Of a stretch of DNA of 64,000 nt, positions 17,877-26,205 are shown in pieces (positions within the stretch are counted from its first letter, which is position 1; each line of letters opens with the position of its first letter). The translations under genes and the position numbers were made by a program. The DNA is taken from NCBI GenBank assembly GCA_965224745.1, contig CBDCZY010000003.1, positions 124,001 to 188,000 of the forward strand. The letters run 5' to 3'. The notes under the pieces were generated by a model, which ran no database searches, was not told the origin of the DNA, and saw nothing but the letters and a program-made list of their open reading frames with translations. The DNA is from CBDCZY01 sp965224745 (GTDB lineage Bacteria; Pseudomonadota; Gammaproteobacteria; Methylococcales; Methylomonadaceae).

Positions 17877-18451
17877 AAATTCGTTGTTAATAATGATTAT
17901 TCAAAATTGATGCCTCTGCAGAAGATTGTTATATTAGAGTAGTTTTAATGCGAGTTAACCGATCCATAACTACGTCAATAACGTTCAAGTGAAACTCCAG
18001 ACCAGACTTTTAACAATGTTAAAAGTTAGTCGACTGCAAGTACTCGCGGGTTGGTTACTAAGTTAAAACTTAAACTAAGAAAGCTGCTATTGGCTCTTAG
18101 TAGACAAGAGGAAAAAACCTTTTGCCCAAATAAGCTAAAGAATTTAAGACGCCAGGCTTGATATCTCGCCTGCCGTAAACAAGGTTTATTCGTTCAACCT
18201 TTTATGAGCGATACAGTTGTCCAAAAAATAAGAACAGAATGATATGCTTACATTATCAGCCCTTATGTCAAATATTTCCAAGAAAAAAGCTAAATAAATG
18301 CGAATATAATTAGACGCAAGTATTGAGGCATCATTTTTCTCAAAATTGCGAAATGATTCTCATCCCTTATTTCAGCAAAACAACATGCGATATATCTTGA
18401 TATTAGCTATTCTGTCAACATTTAAGGACATTTCTGACAAGGAATAACTAA
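17877..18451 (+). promoter_or_regulatory. Long rluC-rne intergenic region with structured rne leader
   Basis: 575 bp without a gene. At 18006-18026 a perfect hairpin occurs: ACTTTTAAC, loop AAT, GTTAAAAGT. A second stem at 18075-18100 pairs CTAAGA with TCTTAG around a GCTGC-rich loop. RNase E is known in E. coli to autoregulate through a long structured 5' UTR, so a similar feedback leader is plausible here. That function is inferred from position and structure only. The rluC promoter must lie at the left end. Confidence 0.55.
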
Positions 18452-20542
18452 ATGAAAAGAATGTTAATCAATGCCACTCAACCTGAAGAGTTGCGCGTTG
18501 CATTAGTAGATGGTCAAAAATTATATGACTTTGATATCGAAGTCCCATCCAAAGAACAAAAAAAAGCTAATGTATACAAAGGGATTATCACCAGAGTCGA
18601 GCCAAGCCTAGAAGCCGCTTTTGTAAATTATGGGGCAGACCGGCATGGTTTTTTACCTTTTAAAGAAATTTCCCCTCTGTACCGTCAATCAAAAGAGCAG
18701 AAAACGGATACAGAAGATCAGCCCCCTAACAGAGGAAAAATTAAAGAAGGTCAAGAAGTTATCGTTCAAATTGAAAAAGAAGAACGTGGCAACAAAGGAG
18801 CAGCTCTGACGACCTACATTAGTTTGGCAGGAACCTATCTGGTATTAATGCCCACCAACCCCAAAGCAGGTGGCATTTCAAGAAGAATTGAAGGAGAAAC
18901 GCGCAACGAACTCCGAGAGACTATGGCTTTGGTTGAAGTACCTGATGAAATGGGCCTTATCGTAAGAACGGCAGGTTGCGGAAAAAGTGCAGAAGAACTG
19001 CAGTGGGACTTAGATTATTTACTCAAATTATGGGATGCCATCTCTCGTTCATCAGGAGAAAAAAAAGCACCGTTTCTTATTTTTCAAGAAAGCAACGTCA
19101 TTATCCGTGCTTTGAGGGATCACCTGCGAGGCAATGTAGATGAAATTCTGATTGATGACGCAACATCATTCAAGCTTGTTCAAGAATTTCTCCAGCAAGT
19201 GATGCCGCATATTTTACCCAAGGTAAAACTCTACAATGAATCAGTTCCATTATTTAATCGTTATCAAATTGAATCGCAAATTGAGCTAGCGTATGGTCGA
19301 GAAGTCCCGTTACCGTCGGGCGGAGAATTAGTCATCGATCATACTGAGGCATTGACTTCTATCGATATTAACTCAGCACGTTCGACAAAAGGTAGCGACA
19401 TTGAGGAAACTGCTCACAGTACCAATTTAGAGGCCGCTGAAGAAATCGCCAGACAACTGCGAATTAGAGATTTGGGTGGGCTGTTTGTTATTGATTTTAT
19501 TGACATGCTCACCAATAAAAATCAACGAGCTGTCGAAAACCGATTACGTGATGCATTAAAAATTGATCGCGCCAGGGTTCAAATAAGCCGCATATCTCGT
19601 TTTGGTTTGCTGGAAATGTCAAGGCAACGACTAAGACCTTCGCTTGGCGACTCTACCCATTTGCCCTGCCCACGATGTAAAGGTCAAGGAACAATACGTA
19701 ATGTCGAATCTGTAGCCCTTGCCGTATTGAGAGTAATAGAAGAAGATGCTATGAAAAAAGGAACAAGTCGCGTAGTAGCCCACCTTCCGATCGAATGCGC
19801 TACCTTTCTGCTCAATGAAAAACGTAATGTCATTGATCAAATCGAACAACGACTCAATGTATCCATTATGATCCTCCCAAGCCGACACCTGGAAACGCCT
19901 TCTTACGAAATCGAACGAGTTAAATCCAAAGAGACACTAGATGAAAATGTAAGTTATGAAAAGATAAAAAAAGAAGAAATTCAAATCCCTGACTTCGCTC
20001 ATCAATCAAATACAAAATTTGAAGAGCCGGCAATCAAAGAGTTTTTTCCCGAATCGCCAGCGCCTATTTCCTCAAAACCTACGAAAAAGGCATCTCAAAG
20101 CTTAATTAAACGATTCTGGCACAAGTTAATCGGCAAAAAAAGCGACCCAAAACCAACCCGCGAGCAAAAACCAAAACACTCTGAAAATCGAGTCAGGCCA
20201 AACTCGATGAAAAATCCTAGAGCTAATCCTAATAGGAGAGGCCGAGGTGGAAGAAACCGGCATAAGGATAAACAGCCACAATCTAACGCTCAAGAAACCA
20301 ATACACAAGAAAAAAATAGCAACGCAGCAGGCTCAGCTGAAACCAATAAAACCGCACAAACTGACAACAATGTAACGACTAATTCTGAGCCAACATCTGC
20401 TAAACCAAGGCCAAAGCCTAACGGGCGACGCAAGAACAACTCAAGAAATAGAAGAAGTAAAACTTCCAGGACTAATTCATCAAACTCCACCACAAAACCT
20501 TCGTCAAGCACGGGATTACCTGAAGAAAATAATCCTGAATAA
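18452..20542 (+). CDS. rne: Ribonuclease E
   Basis: Essential endoribonuclease and degradosome scaffold. 696 aa, shorter than the E. coli enzyme because of a shorter C-terminal half. S1 domain at about 36-120 (YKGIITRVEPSLEAAFVNYG). Catalytic aspartates are D305 (LTSIDINSA) and D348 (FVIDFIDM), and the Zn-link cysteines are C406 and C409 (CPRCKGQG). From about residue 500 the protein becomes low-complexity, first Lys/Pro-rich, then Arg/Asn/Ser/Thr-rich, as in degradosome-scaffold tails that bind RNA, RhlB and PNPase. An rhlB gene occurs in the same window. Confidence 0.95.
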   Translation: MKRMLINATQPEELRVALVDGQKLYDFDIEVPSKEQKKANVYKGIITRVEPSLEAAFVNYGADRHGFLPFKEISPLYRQSKEQKTDTEDQPPNRGKIKEGQEVIVQIEKEERGNKGAALTTYISLAGTYLVLMPTNPKAGGISRRIEGETRNELRETMALVEVPDEMGLIVRTAGCGKSAEELQWDLDYLLKLWDAISRSSGEKKAPFLIFQESNVIIRALRDHLRGNVDEILIDDATSFKLVQEFLQQVMPHILPKVKLYNESVPLFNRYQIESQIELAYGREVPLPSGGELVIDHTEALTSIDINSARSTKGSDIEETAHSTNLEAAEEIARQLRIRDLGGLFVIDFIDMLTNKNQRAVENRLRDALKIDRARVQISRISRFGLLEMSRQRLRPSLGDSTHLPCPRCKGQGTIRNVESVALAVLRVIEEDAMKKGTSRVVAHLPIECATFLLNEKRNVIDQIEQRLNVSIMILPSRHLETPSYEIERVKSKETLDENVSYEKIKKEEIQIPDFAHQSNTKFEEPAIKEFFPESPAPISSKPTKKASQSLIKRFWHKLIGKKSDPKPTREQKPKHSENRVRPNSMKNPRANPNRRGRGGRNRHKDKQPQSNAQETNTQEKNSNAAGSAETNKTAQTDNNVTTNSEPTSAKPRPKPNGRRKNNSRNRRSKTSRTNSSNSTTKPSSSTGLPEENNPE

Positions 20543-20552
20543 ATGATATTCC

Positions 20553-20590
20553 TTTGATCAGAGGAGGTTTAATAACCTCCCCTGATCAAA
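20553..20590. terminator. Strong hairpin after rne
   Basis: TTTGATCAG plus GGAGGTT pairs with AACCTCC plus CTGATCAAA around a TAAT loop, with one A-C mismatch, 11 bp after the rne stop. There is no long T-run behind it, so it may act as a processing or stabilising hairpin as well as a terminator. Confidence 0.7.
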
Positions 20591-20674
20591 CTTGTTCGCA
20601 ATTTCAATATTTTTCTGCTGTGAACCAGCTTGGTAGTCTATAGTTATTTCAAGAATAAGCCGGAGACAACGCCT

Positions 20675-21307
20675 ATGAAATACTTTACATCACTACTGCT
20701 CATTATATTCGCTACAACTGGTTGTTCAATCGACCCTTACACTGGAAGTGAAAAGGTTAGTAATACTGGTTGGGGAGCTGGAATTGGTGCTGCTAGTGGC
20801 GCTGCTATTGGTGCAATCGCCGGAAAAGGAAAAGGGGCAGCCATTGGTGCTGCAGCCGGCGCAGCGCTAGGCGGAGGCATAGGTTACTACATGGATCGTC
20901 AAGAAAAAAAATTACGCTTACGACTGCAAGGAACCGGTGTCAGCGTACAAAGACAGGGTGATAACCTTATACTAGTTATGCCTGGTAATGTTACTTTTGC
21001 CTCAGATTCGGCAGCAATAGCCCAAAATTTTATGCCGGTACTAGATTCCGTTGCTATTGTGCTTAATGAGTTCAATAAAACGAGTATTGATATCGCTGGG
21101 CATACCGATTCAACCGGTGGCTTTGAACACAATCAAAGACTTTCCGAGAGCAGAGCCAACAGTGTAGCAAGTTACTTGGTTGAATCTAGAGTCAAAGCTG
21201 GCCGCATACAAGCAAAAGGTTACGCTTATAGATACCCTATAGCGCCTAACGATTCTGTCGTTGGCCGAGCTGCAAATCGCCGTGTTGAAATCAGCCTGAG
21301 ACCTTAA
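20675..21307 (+). CDS. OmpA-family outer-membrane lipoprotein
   Basis: 210 aa from the ATG at 20675. Signal peptide with a lipobox ending in cysteine (FATTGCS). Next comes a glycine-zipper segment (GAGIGAASGAAIGAIAGKG and GAAAGAALGGGIGYYMD) that probably inserts in the membrane. The C-terminal OmpA domain binds peptidoglycan (DIAGHTDSTGGFEHNQRLSESRA and GRAANRRVEISLRP). It resembles YiaD/Pal-like envelope anchors. The TAA stop (21305-21307) lies inside the terminal repeat of the adjoining IS1634-type fragment, so the insertion supplies the stop and may have trimmed a few C-terminal residues. Confidence 0.87.
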   Translation: MKYFTSLLLIIFATTGCSIDPYTGSEKVSNTGWGAGIGAASGAAIGAIAGKGKGAAIGAAAGAALGGGIGYYMDRQEKKLRLRLQGTGVSVQRQGDNLILVMPGNVTFASDSAAIAQNFMPVLDSVAIVLNEFNKTSIDIAGHTDSTGGFEHNQRLSESRANSVASYLVESRVKAGRIQAKGYAYRYPIAPNDSVVGRAANRRVEISLRP

Positions 21308-21521
21308 CCCATCTTCGTGACTTTGACATCGCTAAGTTATTGATATTTTGTTTTCATCGAATGATTCCATGAAAAAAAACCTTACCTTTCAACGGTGTTT
21401 TTTTCAGATCCGCTCGGTAGTGCCATTTTCGTCTTTTTGACCCTTGATTTTCCCCGGTTTTTCATTAATGCTAGGGACATGTATATTCGAAAAACCAAAA
21501 CGAAATCCCTGGATAATGGCG
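21304..21521 (+). mobile_element. Left-end fragment of an IS1634-type element
   Basis: About 218 bp starting TTAACCCATCTTCGTGAC and almost identical to the left end of the complete copy beginning at 23952, with one difference seen (CGTCTTTTTG versus CTTCTTTTTG). It includes the transposase ATG and the first codons up to the LDNGG residues, then stops at a junction with IS21-type sequence. It is a truncated copy that cannot transpose alone, though it offers homology for recombination with the full copy. Confidence 0.85.
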
Positions 21522-21592
21522 GGGTGTCTCGCGTCAATTACTTTGTCCGGTTTGGCGACAATTATGATGGCCGGTTGAGTGTTTAAGGTTTT

Positions 21593-22330
21593 TTATGATT
21601 TTTTCTGATGTTTCCTCCTGTAACTGTTGCCGTCGATTTCAAGAATCGTGGCATGATGGATAATGCGGTCAATGGCGGCTACGGTCATTAATGTATCCGG
21701 GAATATCTGATCCCAGTGACTGAATGGCTGGTTTGATGTGATGATCAAGCTGCCACTTTCATAACGATGAGCAATAAACTCAAACAGGACCTGGGTTTCT
21801 GAATCCGTTTTTTTAACATAACCAATATCATCGATAATGAGTACACGATATTTATCCAGTCGACTCATCACAGCCATTAAATCCAGCTCTTTTTTGGCCT
21901 GCTGCAGTAATTGCACCAGTGCGGTGGCAGCCAACCATTTTACCCGGATGCCTTGTTCGATAAGATGAAGCCCCAAAGCAGAAGCAATATGCGATTTACC
22001 GACACCGGAAGGGCCAATCAATAAAACATTATCTGCCTGTAGCGCCCACTGGGTATTATCGCGCAGCCCAATCACTTTCTTTTGAATGGTTTCCGGTAAT
22101 TCATCAAAGCCTAAGGTGGCAAAACTTTTGCCCCGGGGTAATTTGGCTTCTTTGGTCCAGTTGCAAACTCGCGTTTCAAAGCGCCGTGCAATTTCATTTT
22201 CACACAGTTTAGACAGGTATTGGCTATAGCCCCATGCCTGTTTTGTGGCCTGTTCCTGATAAGCTTCATAATATTGCCAAAAAGCCAGCAAGCGAAGTTC
22301 TTTTAACATCATTGGCAAACCATCACTCAC
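21593..22330 (-). CDS. istB: IS21-type helper ATPase IstB
   Basis: 245-aa DnaC/IstB-type AAA+ ATPase that assists the IstA transposase. Walker A GPSGVGKSHIASALG and Walker B RVLIIDDIGYVKK are clear. The GTG start overlaps the istA stop by 8 nt (GTGAGTGA), the normal IS21 layout. The gene appears intact but its IstA partner is broken. Confidence 0.88.
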   Translation of the reverse strand: MSDGLPMMLKELRLLAFWQYYEAYQEQATKQAWGYSQYLSKLCENEIARRFETRVCNWTKEAKLPRGKSFATLGFDELPETIQKKVIGLRDNTQWALQADNVLLIGPSGVGKSHIASALGLHLIEQGIRVKWLAATALVQLLQQAKKELDLMAVMSRLDKYRVLIIDDIGYVKKTDSETQVLFEFIAHRYESGSLIITSNQPFSHWDQIFPDTLMTVAAIDRIIHHATILEIDGNSYRRKHQKKS

Positions 22331-22555
22331 AGCACACCTCCTGTCTCATCCACTGACCGGTCAGTAGTTGATCATAGTCAGCAACCTGGTGTTGGCGTAG
22401 CGGTATCGGTGGCGGTGTACTGTGTTGTAAATACCTTGCCTGCAGGGATGTTAAATCGGGCAAGGCACCTTGTTCTGCCTGTCGCATTAGTGTAATGGTC
22501 TAATAATCTTGGAAGGATTTATAGCTTATAATCCAACCCAAAATTAGGATAAAAA

Positions 22556-22879
22556 ATGACCGAAATAACCACAGTAAAACCTAAAACAACCTTCACCACA
22601 GAACAGCGTCTAGACTACGCTAAACTCATGGTAAATGAAGGATATACCAATAAGCAGGTAATGGAAATATCAGGAGCAGGTGACTCTGCTGTGAGGCGAT
22701 GGAAAAAGCAATATTTAGATGAACTCAAAGGTAATACACCTCAGGATAAGCAAGCGTTAACCCCAGAACAACAGAAAATACAAAGCCTAGAGAAGCAATT
22801 ATGGCGAGCTAAAAGGGATAATGAAATACTAAAAAAGGCCACAGCCTTCTTTGTTCGAGACAACAACAATCTGAATTGA
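22556..22879 (+). CDS. IS3-family transposase OrfA
   Basis: 107-aa HTH_Tnp_1-type protein. The N-terminal helix-turn-helix region is RLDYAKLMVNEGYTNKQVME followed by GDSAVRRWKKQY, then a leucine-zipper-like coiled coil (QQKIQSLEKQLWRAKRDNEILKKA). In IS3 elements it fuses to OrfB by programmed -1 frameshifting. The overlap with orfB is 4 nt by the TTG start. Confidence 0.9.
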   Translation: MTEITTVKPKTTFTTEQRLDYAKLMVNEGYTNKQVMEISGAGDSAVRRWKKQYLDELKGNTPQDKQALTPEQQKIQSLEKQLWRAKRDNEILKKATAFFVRDNNNLN

Positions 22880-23727
22880 TTGTTGAAATAAAGAAGGCTT
22901 CTCCAGGCTATCAAACAACAGAGCTTTGCACACTATTTAATATAGCTCTCAGTACACACTACTATCAGATTAATAATCAAATGAGCGATGAAGAACAAGA
23001 AACCATAGAACAAATTAAATTGATAGCCATTGAAACTCAGCATACCTATGGTAAACGAAGGACTCAGGTTGAATTAGCTAACAGAGGGATTGAAATAGGC
23101 GTTTATAAAACAGCTTCATTAATGAAAAAATCGAATGTCATTGCCATAAAACCTAAAAAGCGACACAGCTATCCAGCGGGAGAAGTCCACAAGAAAGCGG
23201 ATCATTTACTTAAACGACAGTTTAATCCCAGTACTGTTCATACGCACTGGGTAGGTGACATTACCTACATTAAAACCTATACAGGCTGGAGCTATTTAGC
23301 TTGTATACTTGATCTTGGGTCAAGAGAAATTATGGGCTGGGCATTATCAGAAGAACCCAATGCAGAGCTTGCAAAGTCAGCATTAGAACATGCGATTAAT
23401 AAACACAAGCCAGATACTCAACAATTAATGTTTCATTCAGACCAAGGGGTTCAATATTCAGCCAATCTATTTGTTGATTATCTTCATGACTTGGATATAA
23501 CACAAAGTATGAGCCGTCGAGCTAATTGCTGGGATAATGCTGTGATGGAGCGGTTTTTTAGGAATTTAAAAACAGAGAGGCTGAACTATTTGAATTTTAT
23601 TAATTACTCCTCTGTAGTCAGTGCTGTGACTAGCTATATTAGTTTCTATAACTATAAAAGGTTACATTCTGCTATTGATTATAAAACCCCTCATCAAAAA
23701 ACCAAAGAAATGAAAAAAGCGGCTTAA
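22876..23727 (+). CDS. IS3-family transposase OrfB (integrase core)
   Basis: 283-aa DDE integrase. The HTH_21-like N-terminal part (YGKRRTQVELANRG) precedes the rve core: first Asp in HWVGDITYIKT, second in FHSDQGVQYS, Glu in DNAVMERFFRNLKTERL. All three catalytic residues are present, so the element may be active. Production as an OrfAB fusion is expected from family knowledge. Confidence 0.9.
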   Translation: MIVEIKKASPGYQTTELCTLFNIALSTHYYQINNQMSDEEQETIEQIKLIAIETQHTYGKRRTQVELANRGIEIGVYKTASLMKKSNVIAIKPKKRHSYPAGEVHKKADHLLKRQFNPSTVHTHWVGDITYIKTYTGWSYLACILDLGSREIMGWALSEEPNAELAKSALEHAINKHKPDTQQLMFHSDQGVQYSANLFVDYLHDLDITQSMSRRANCWDNAVMERFFRNLKTERLNYLNFINYSSVVSAVTSYISFYNYKRLHSAIDYKTPHQKTKEMKKAA

Positions 23728-23835
23728 AATCCTTCCAAGAAAACTTGACCATTACATAGCTCAGTTGCCAGGGCACTTTCGCAATCATAATCATAGGCAA
23801 AGCGTAAAACAGCCAGGGCTAATTTGTTCTAGCCG

Positions 23836-23951
23836 GTAAGTTATTGATTTATTTTTAATAACATTCACGGAAATTTTATATCATATTGAAAATAAAAGAT
23901 ATTTTATATGACATTGTTAATTCATTCAGATGATAGATCTATGCTCCTGAA
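23836..23951. other. AT-rich spacer between IS elements
   Basis: An AT-rich stretch with no gene, between the broken end of the IS21 remnant and the complete IS1634-type copy. It may be a scrap of original intergenic DNA or of a lost element. Confidence 0.4.
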
Positions 23952-26077
23952 TTTAACCCATCTTCGTGACTTTGACATCGCTAAGTTATTGATATTTTGT
24001 TTTCATCGAATGATTCCATGAAAAAAAACCTTACCTTTCAACGGTGTTTTTTTCAGATCCGCTCGGTAGTGCCATTTTCTTCTTTTTGACCCTTGATTTT
24101 CCCCGGTTTTTCATTAATGCTAGGGACATGTATATTCGAAAAACCAAAACGAAATCCCTGGATAATGGCGGGGCCTACTTCACCTATCGGATCGTTGAAT
24201 CCGTTCGCGTGGGAAGGAAAGTAAAGCAACGCACCTTACTGAATCTAGGCAAAGACTTCGCCATTGATCCAGAGCACTGGCCCTTGCTGACAGCCAGGAT
24301 TGAACAATTGTTACAAGGCTGTGAGCCTCATCAGCAAGAATTGTTTCATGTAGCCGATGAGTTAACGCAATGCCTGGAAGCCTCAGCCCAGCGTTACAGT
24401 GCGCTTATCATCGCTAAGCTGGCCCAACCGGTGGATGCTGCCAGTCCAGAACCCGATTATCACACGGTTGATATCAATCATGTCGAAACCCTTCAAGCCC
24501 GCAGTATCGGTGTTGAAACGCTGGCGTGGCATGCGGTTATGCAACTACAACTGGATCAGAAGCTCACCGCACTGGGTTTTAATAAAGTCGAACTCGCTGC
24601 GGCCATCGGTAACATTATCGGCCGTGTGGTTTCACCGGGCAGTGAATTGCACACCCATGATTGGCTACAATCACGCTCAGCGTTGGGAGAACTGCTTGAC
24701 CATGACTATGGCCATACCAGCCTGACACGGCTTTATACGATCAGCGATAAATTGCTCAAACACCAGACGGCACTGGAAACGTTTCTGTCCGAGCAAGAGC
24801 AAACCTTATTCGAATTGAACCGTAGTATTGTGCTATACGATTTGACCAATACCTATTTTGAAGGGCAGTGTCACCAAAACCCCAAAGCCCAGTTCGGTCG
24901 TTCCAAAGAAAAACGCAGTGATTGTCCCTTGGTGACGCTGGGACTGGTGTTGGATGGTGAGGGATTTCCTCTGAGCAGTCAGGTTTTCCCGGGTAATGCC
25001 AGTGAGCCGGGCACCTTGGAGTTAATGCTGGATGGACTACAAAAAAAACAGCCATTACCGCAGGTCACAAAACCTGTGATCATCATGGATGCCGGTATTG
25101 CCAGTGCCGACAACATCGCCTGGTTAATCGAGCAGGGCTATCATTATCTGGTGGTCAGTCGAGAGCGATCCGTGATCAATCCCACCGATCAGGACGATGC
25201 TGTGATGGTGAGAGAAACCGAACACAGTCAGGTGTGTGTTTATCGCGAAACAGATCAAGACACCCACGAAACCCGGCTCTATTGTCACTCCGAACAAAAA
25301 CAAAAAAAAGAGCAGGCTATCCGAAACCGCTTCCATGTTCGCATGGAAGAAGCACTCAACAAGCTTGATGCGGGCTTAAACAAAAAAGGGACGATCAAAA
25401 AATACAGCAAAATACTGGAACGGATCGGTCGACTGCGCGAAAAAAACCGGCGGGTTTCGCAAGACTACCGCATTGACGTCATAACCGATGACGAGAAAAA
25501 AAACGCCATCCGGCTTGAATGGCAACGTGAACCTCAAAGTAAACAGAACGATCAACACTGTGGTGTCTATTGCCTCAGAACCAATATCCCCGACTGGTCT
25601 GAAGAACAACTGTGGACAACCTACATCATGCTGACCGAGATCGAAGCCACCTTTCGAAGCTTGAAAACTGAACTGGGCTTGCGCCCGGTTTACCACCAAA
25701 AAGAAGACCGTGTCACCGGCCACTTGTTCATTACTTTGCTGGCTTATCATCTGGTGCATACGCTGCGCTATCAACTGAAGCAACAGGGCATTCATTTAAG
25801 CTGGGACAGTATTCGCAACATCATGTCGACACAGCAACGTATCACCATGACCTTACCAACGGATGATCATAAAATGATTCACCTGCGGACAACAACGAAG
25901 GCGGAGCTACGTCAGAAACAAATTTATGAGGCTTTGAATATTAAACCCGACCTCATTGGTCAATGTAAAACAATTATCGATAAAAAAAAATCTGTAGTGC
26001 CAACTGAAACAGATTGAAAATTTTAACTTATTGAAATAACAGGATATTGTAAATATAAGTCACGAAGATGGGTTAAA
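23952..26077 (+). mobile_element. Complete IS1634-type element
   Basis: About 2.1 kb with matching inverted ends TTTAACCCATCTTCGTGACT at 23952 and, reversed, up to 26077. It encodes one long transposase. No convincing target duplication is seen next to the ends (flanks CTCCTGAA and GTAATCGA), which suggests rearrangement with the other copy at 21304. Confidence 0.85.
24128..26017 (+). CDS. IS1634-family transposase
   Basis: 629-aa DDE transposase. I use the ATG at 24128 (MYIRKTKTKSLDNGG); the upstream in-frame GTG extension covers the element leader. It has the N-terminal YFTYRIVESVRVGRKVKQRT typical of the family, VLYDLTNTYFEG (Asp 1), IIMDAGIAS (Asp 2) and the C-terminal EIEATFRSLKTELGLRPVYH with the catalytic Glu. 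It appears intact and full length. Confidence 0.87.
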   Translation: MYIRKTKTKSLDNGGAYFTYRIVESVRVGRKVKQRTLLNLGKDFAIDPEHWPLLTARIEQLLQGCEPHQQELFHVADELTQCLEASAQRYSALIIAKLAQPVDAASPEPDYHTVDINHVETLQARSIGVETLAWHAVMQLQLDQKLTALGFNKVELAAAIGNIIGRVVSPGSELHTHDWLQSRSALGELLDHDYGHTSLTRLYTISDKLLKHQTALETFLSEQEQTLFELNRSIVLYDLTNTYFEGQCHQNPKAQFGRSKEKRSDCPLVTLGLVLDGEGFPLSSQVFPGNASEPGTLELMLDGLQKKQPLPQVTKPVIIMDAGIASADNIAWLIEQGYHYLVVSRERSVINPTDQDDAVMVRETEHSQVCVYRETDQDTHETRLYCHSEQKQKKEQAIRNRFHVRMEEALNKLDAGLNKKGTIKKYSKILERIGRLREKNRRVSQDYRIDVITDDEKKNAIRLEWQREPQSKQNDQHCGVYCLRTNIPDWSEEQLWTTYIMLTEIEATFRSLKTELGLRPVYHQKEDRVTGHLFITLLAYHLVHTLRYQLKQQGIHLSWDSIRNIMSTQQRITMTLPTDDHKMIHLRTTTKAELRQKQIYEALNIKPDLIGQCKTIIDKKKSVVPTETD

Positions 26078-26205
26078 GTAATCGAAGCATTTTCATCCAA
26101 ATTCAGCTTTCGAAAATGAGGCTTTTTTCACAACCCAAAAAAAATATCAAGGGTTAATATTGCTGAGTAGGGTTAGCTTGGGTAGGTAAGGGATTAGCTT
26201 TGCAT

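Larger units (their letters stand above)
22491..23756 (+). mobile_element. Complete IS3-family element
   Basis: 1266 bp bounded by imperfect inverted repeats that start TGTAATGGTC at both ends and share TCTTGGAAGGATTT. It is flanked by a 3-bp direct repeat TAG (22488-22490 and 23757-23759), consistent with an IS3 target duplication. It carries overlapping orfA and orfB. It sits inside the istA remnant, so it arrived after the IS21 element. Confidence 0.9.
21522..23835 (-). mobile_element. IS21-type element remnant, split by an IS3 element
   Basis: It starts TGTCTCGCGTCAATTACTTT, an IS21-like terminus, inserted in the IS1634 fragment. It contains an intact istB and a C-terminal piece of istA, interrupted at 22491-23756 by a complete IS3-type element. 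The istA side ends at about 23835 with no second terminus visible, so the element is truncated and probably immobile. Confidence 0.75.
22323..23835 (-). pseudogene. istA: IstA transposase C-terminal fragment, interrupted
   Basis: Minus-strand coding sequence is present at 22323-22490 and resumes at about 23760-23835 after the IS3 element. Removing the IS3 element and one TAG duplication joins the frame through ALATELMRQAEQGALPDL. The part recovered ends QWMRQEVCCE. Only about 80 C-terminal residues remain; the catalytic core is missing. Confidence 0.75.

Noticed and set aside
21395..21586. A frame starting MFFSDPLGSA near the lipoprotein gene
   Set aside because: It is the leader and first codons of the truncated IS1634-type transposase, not a separate gene.
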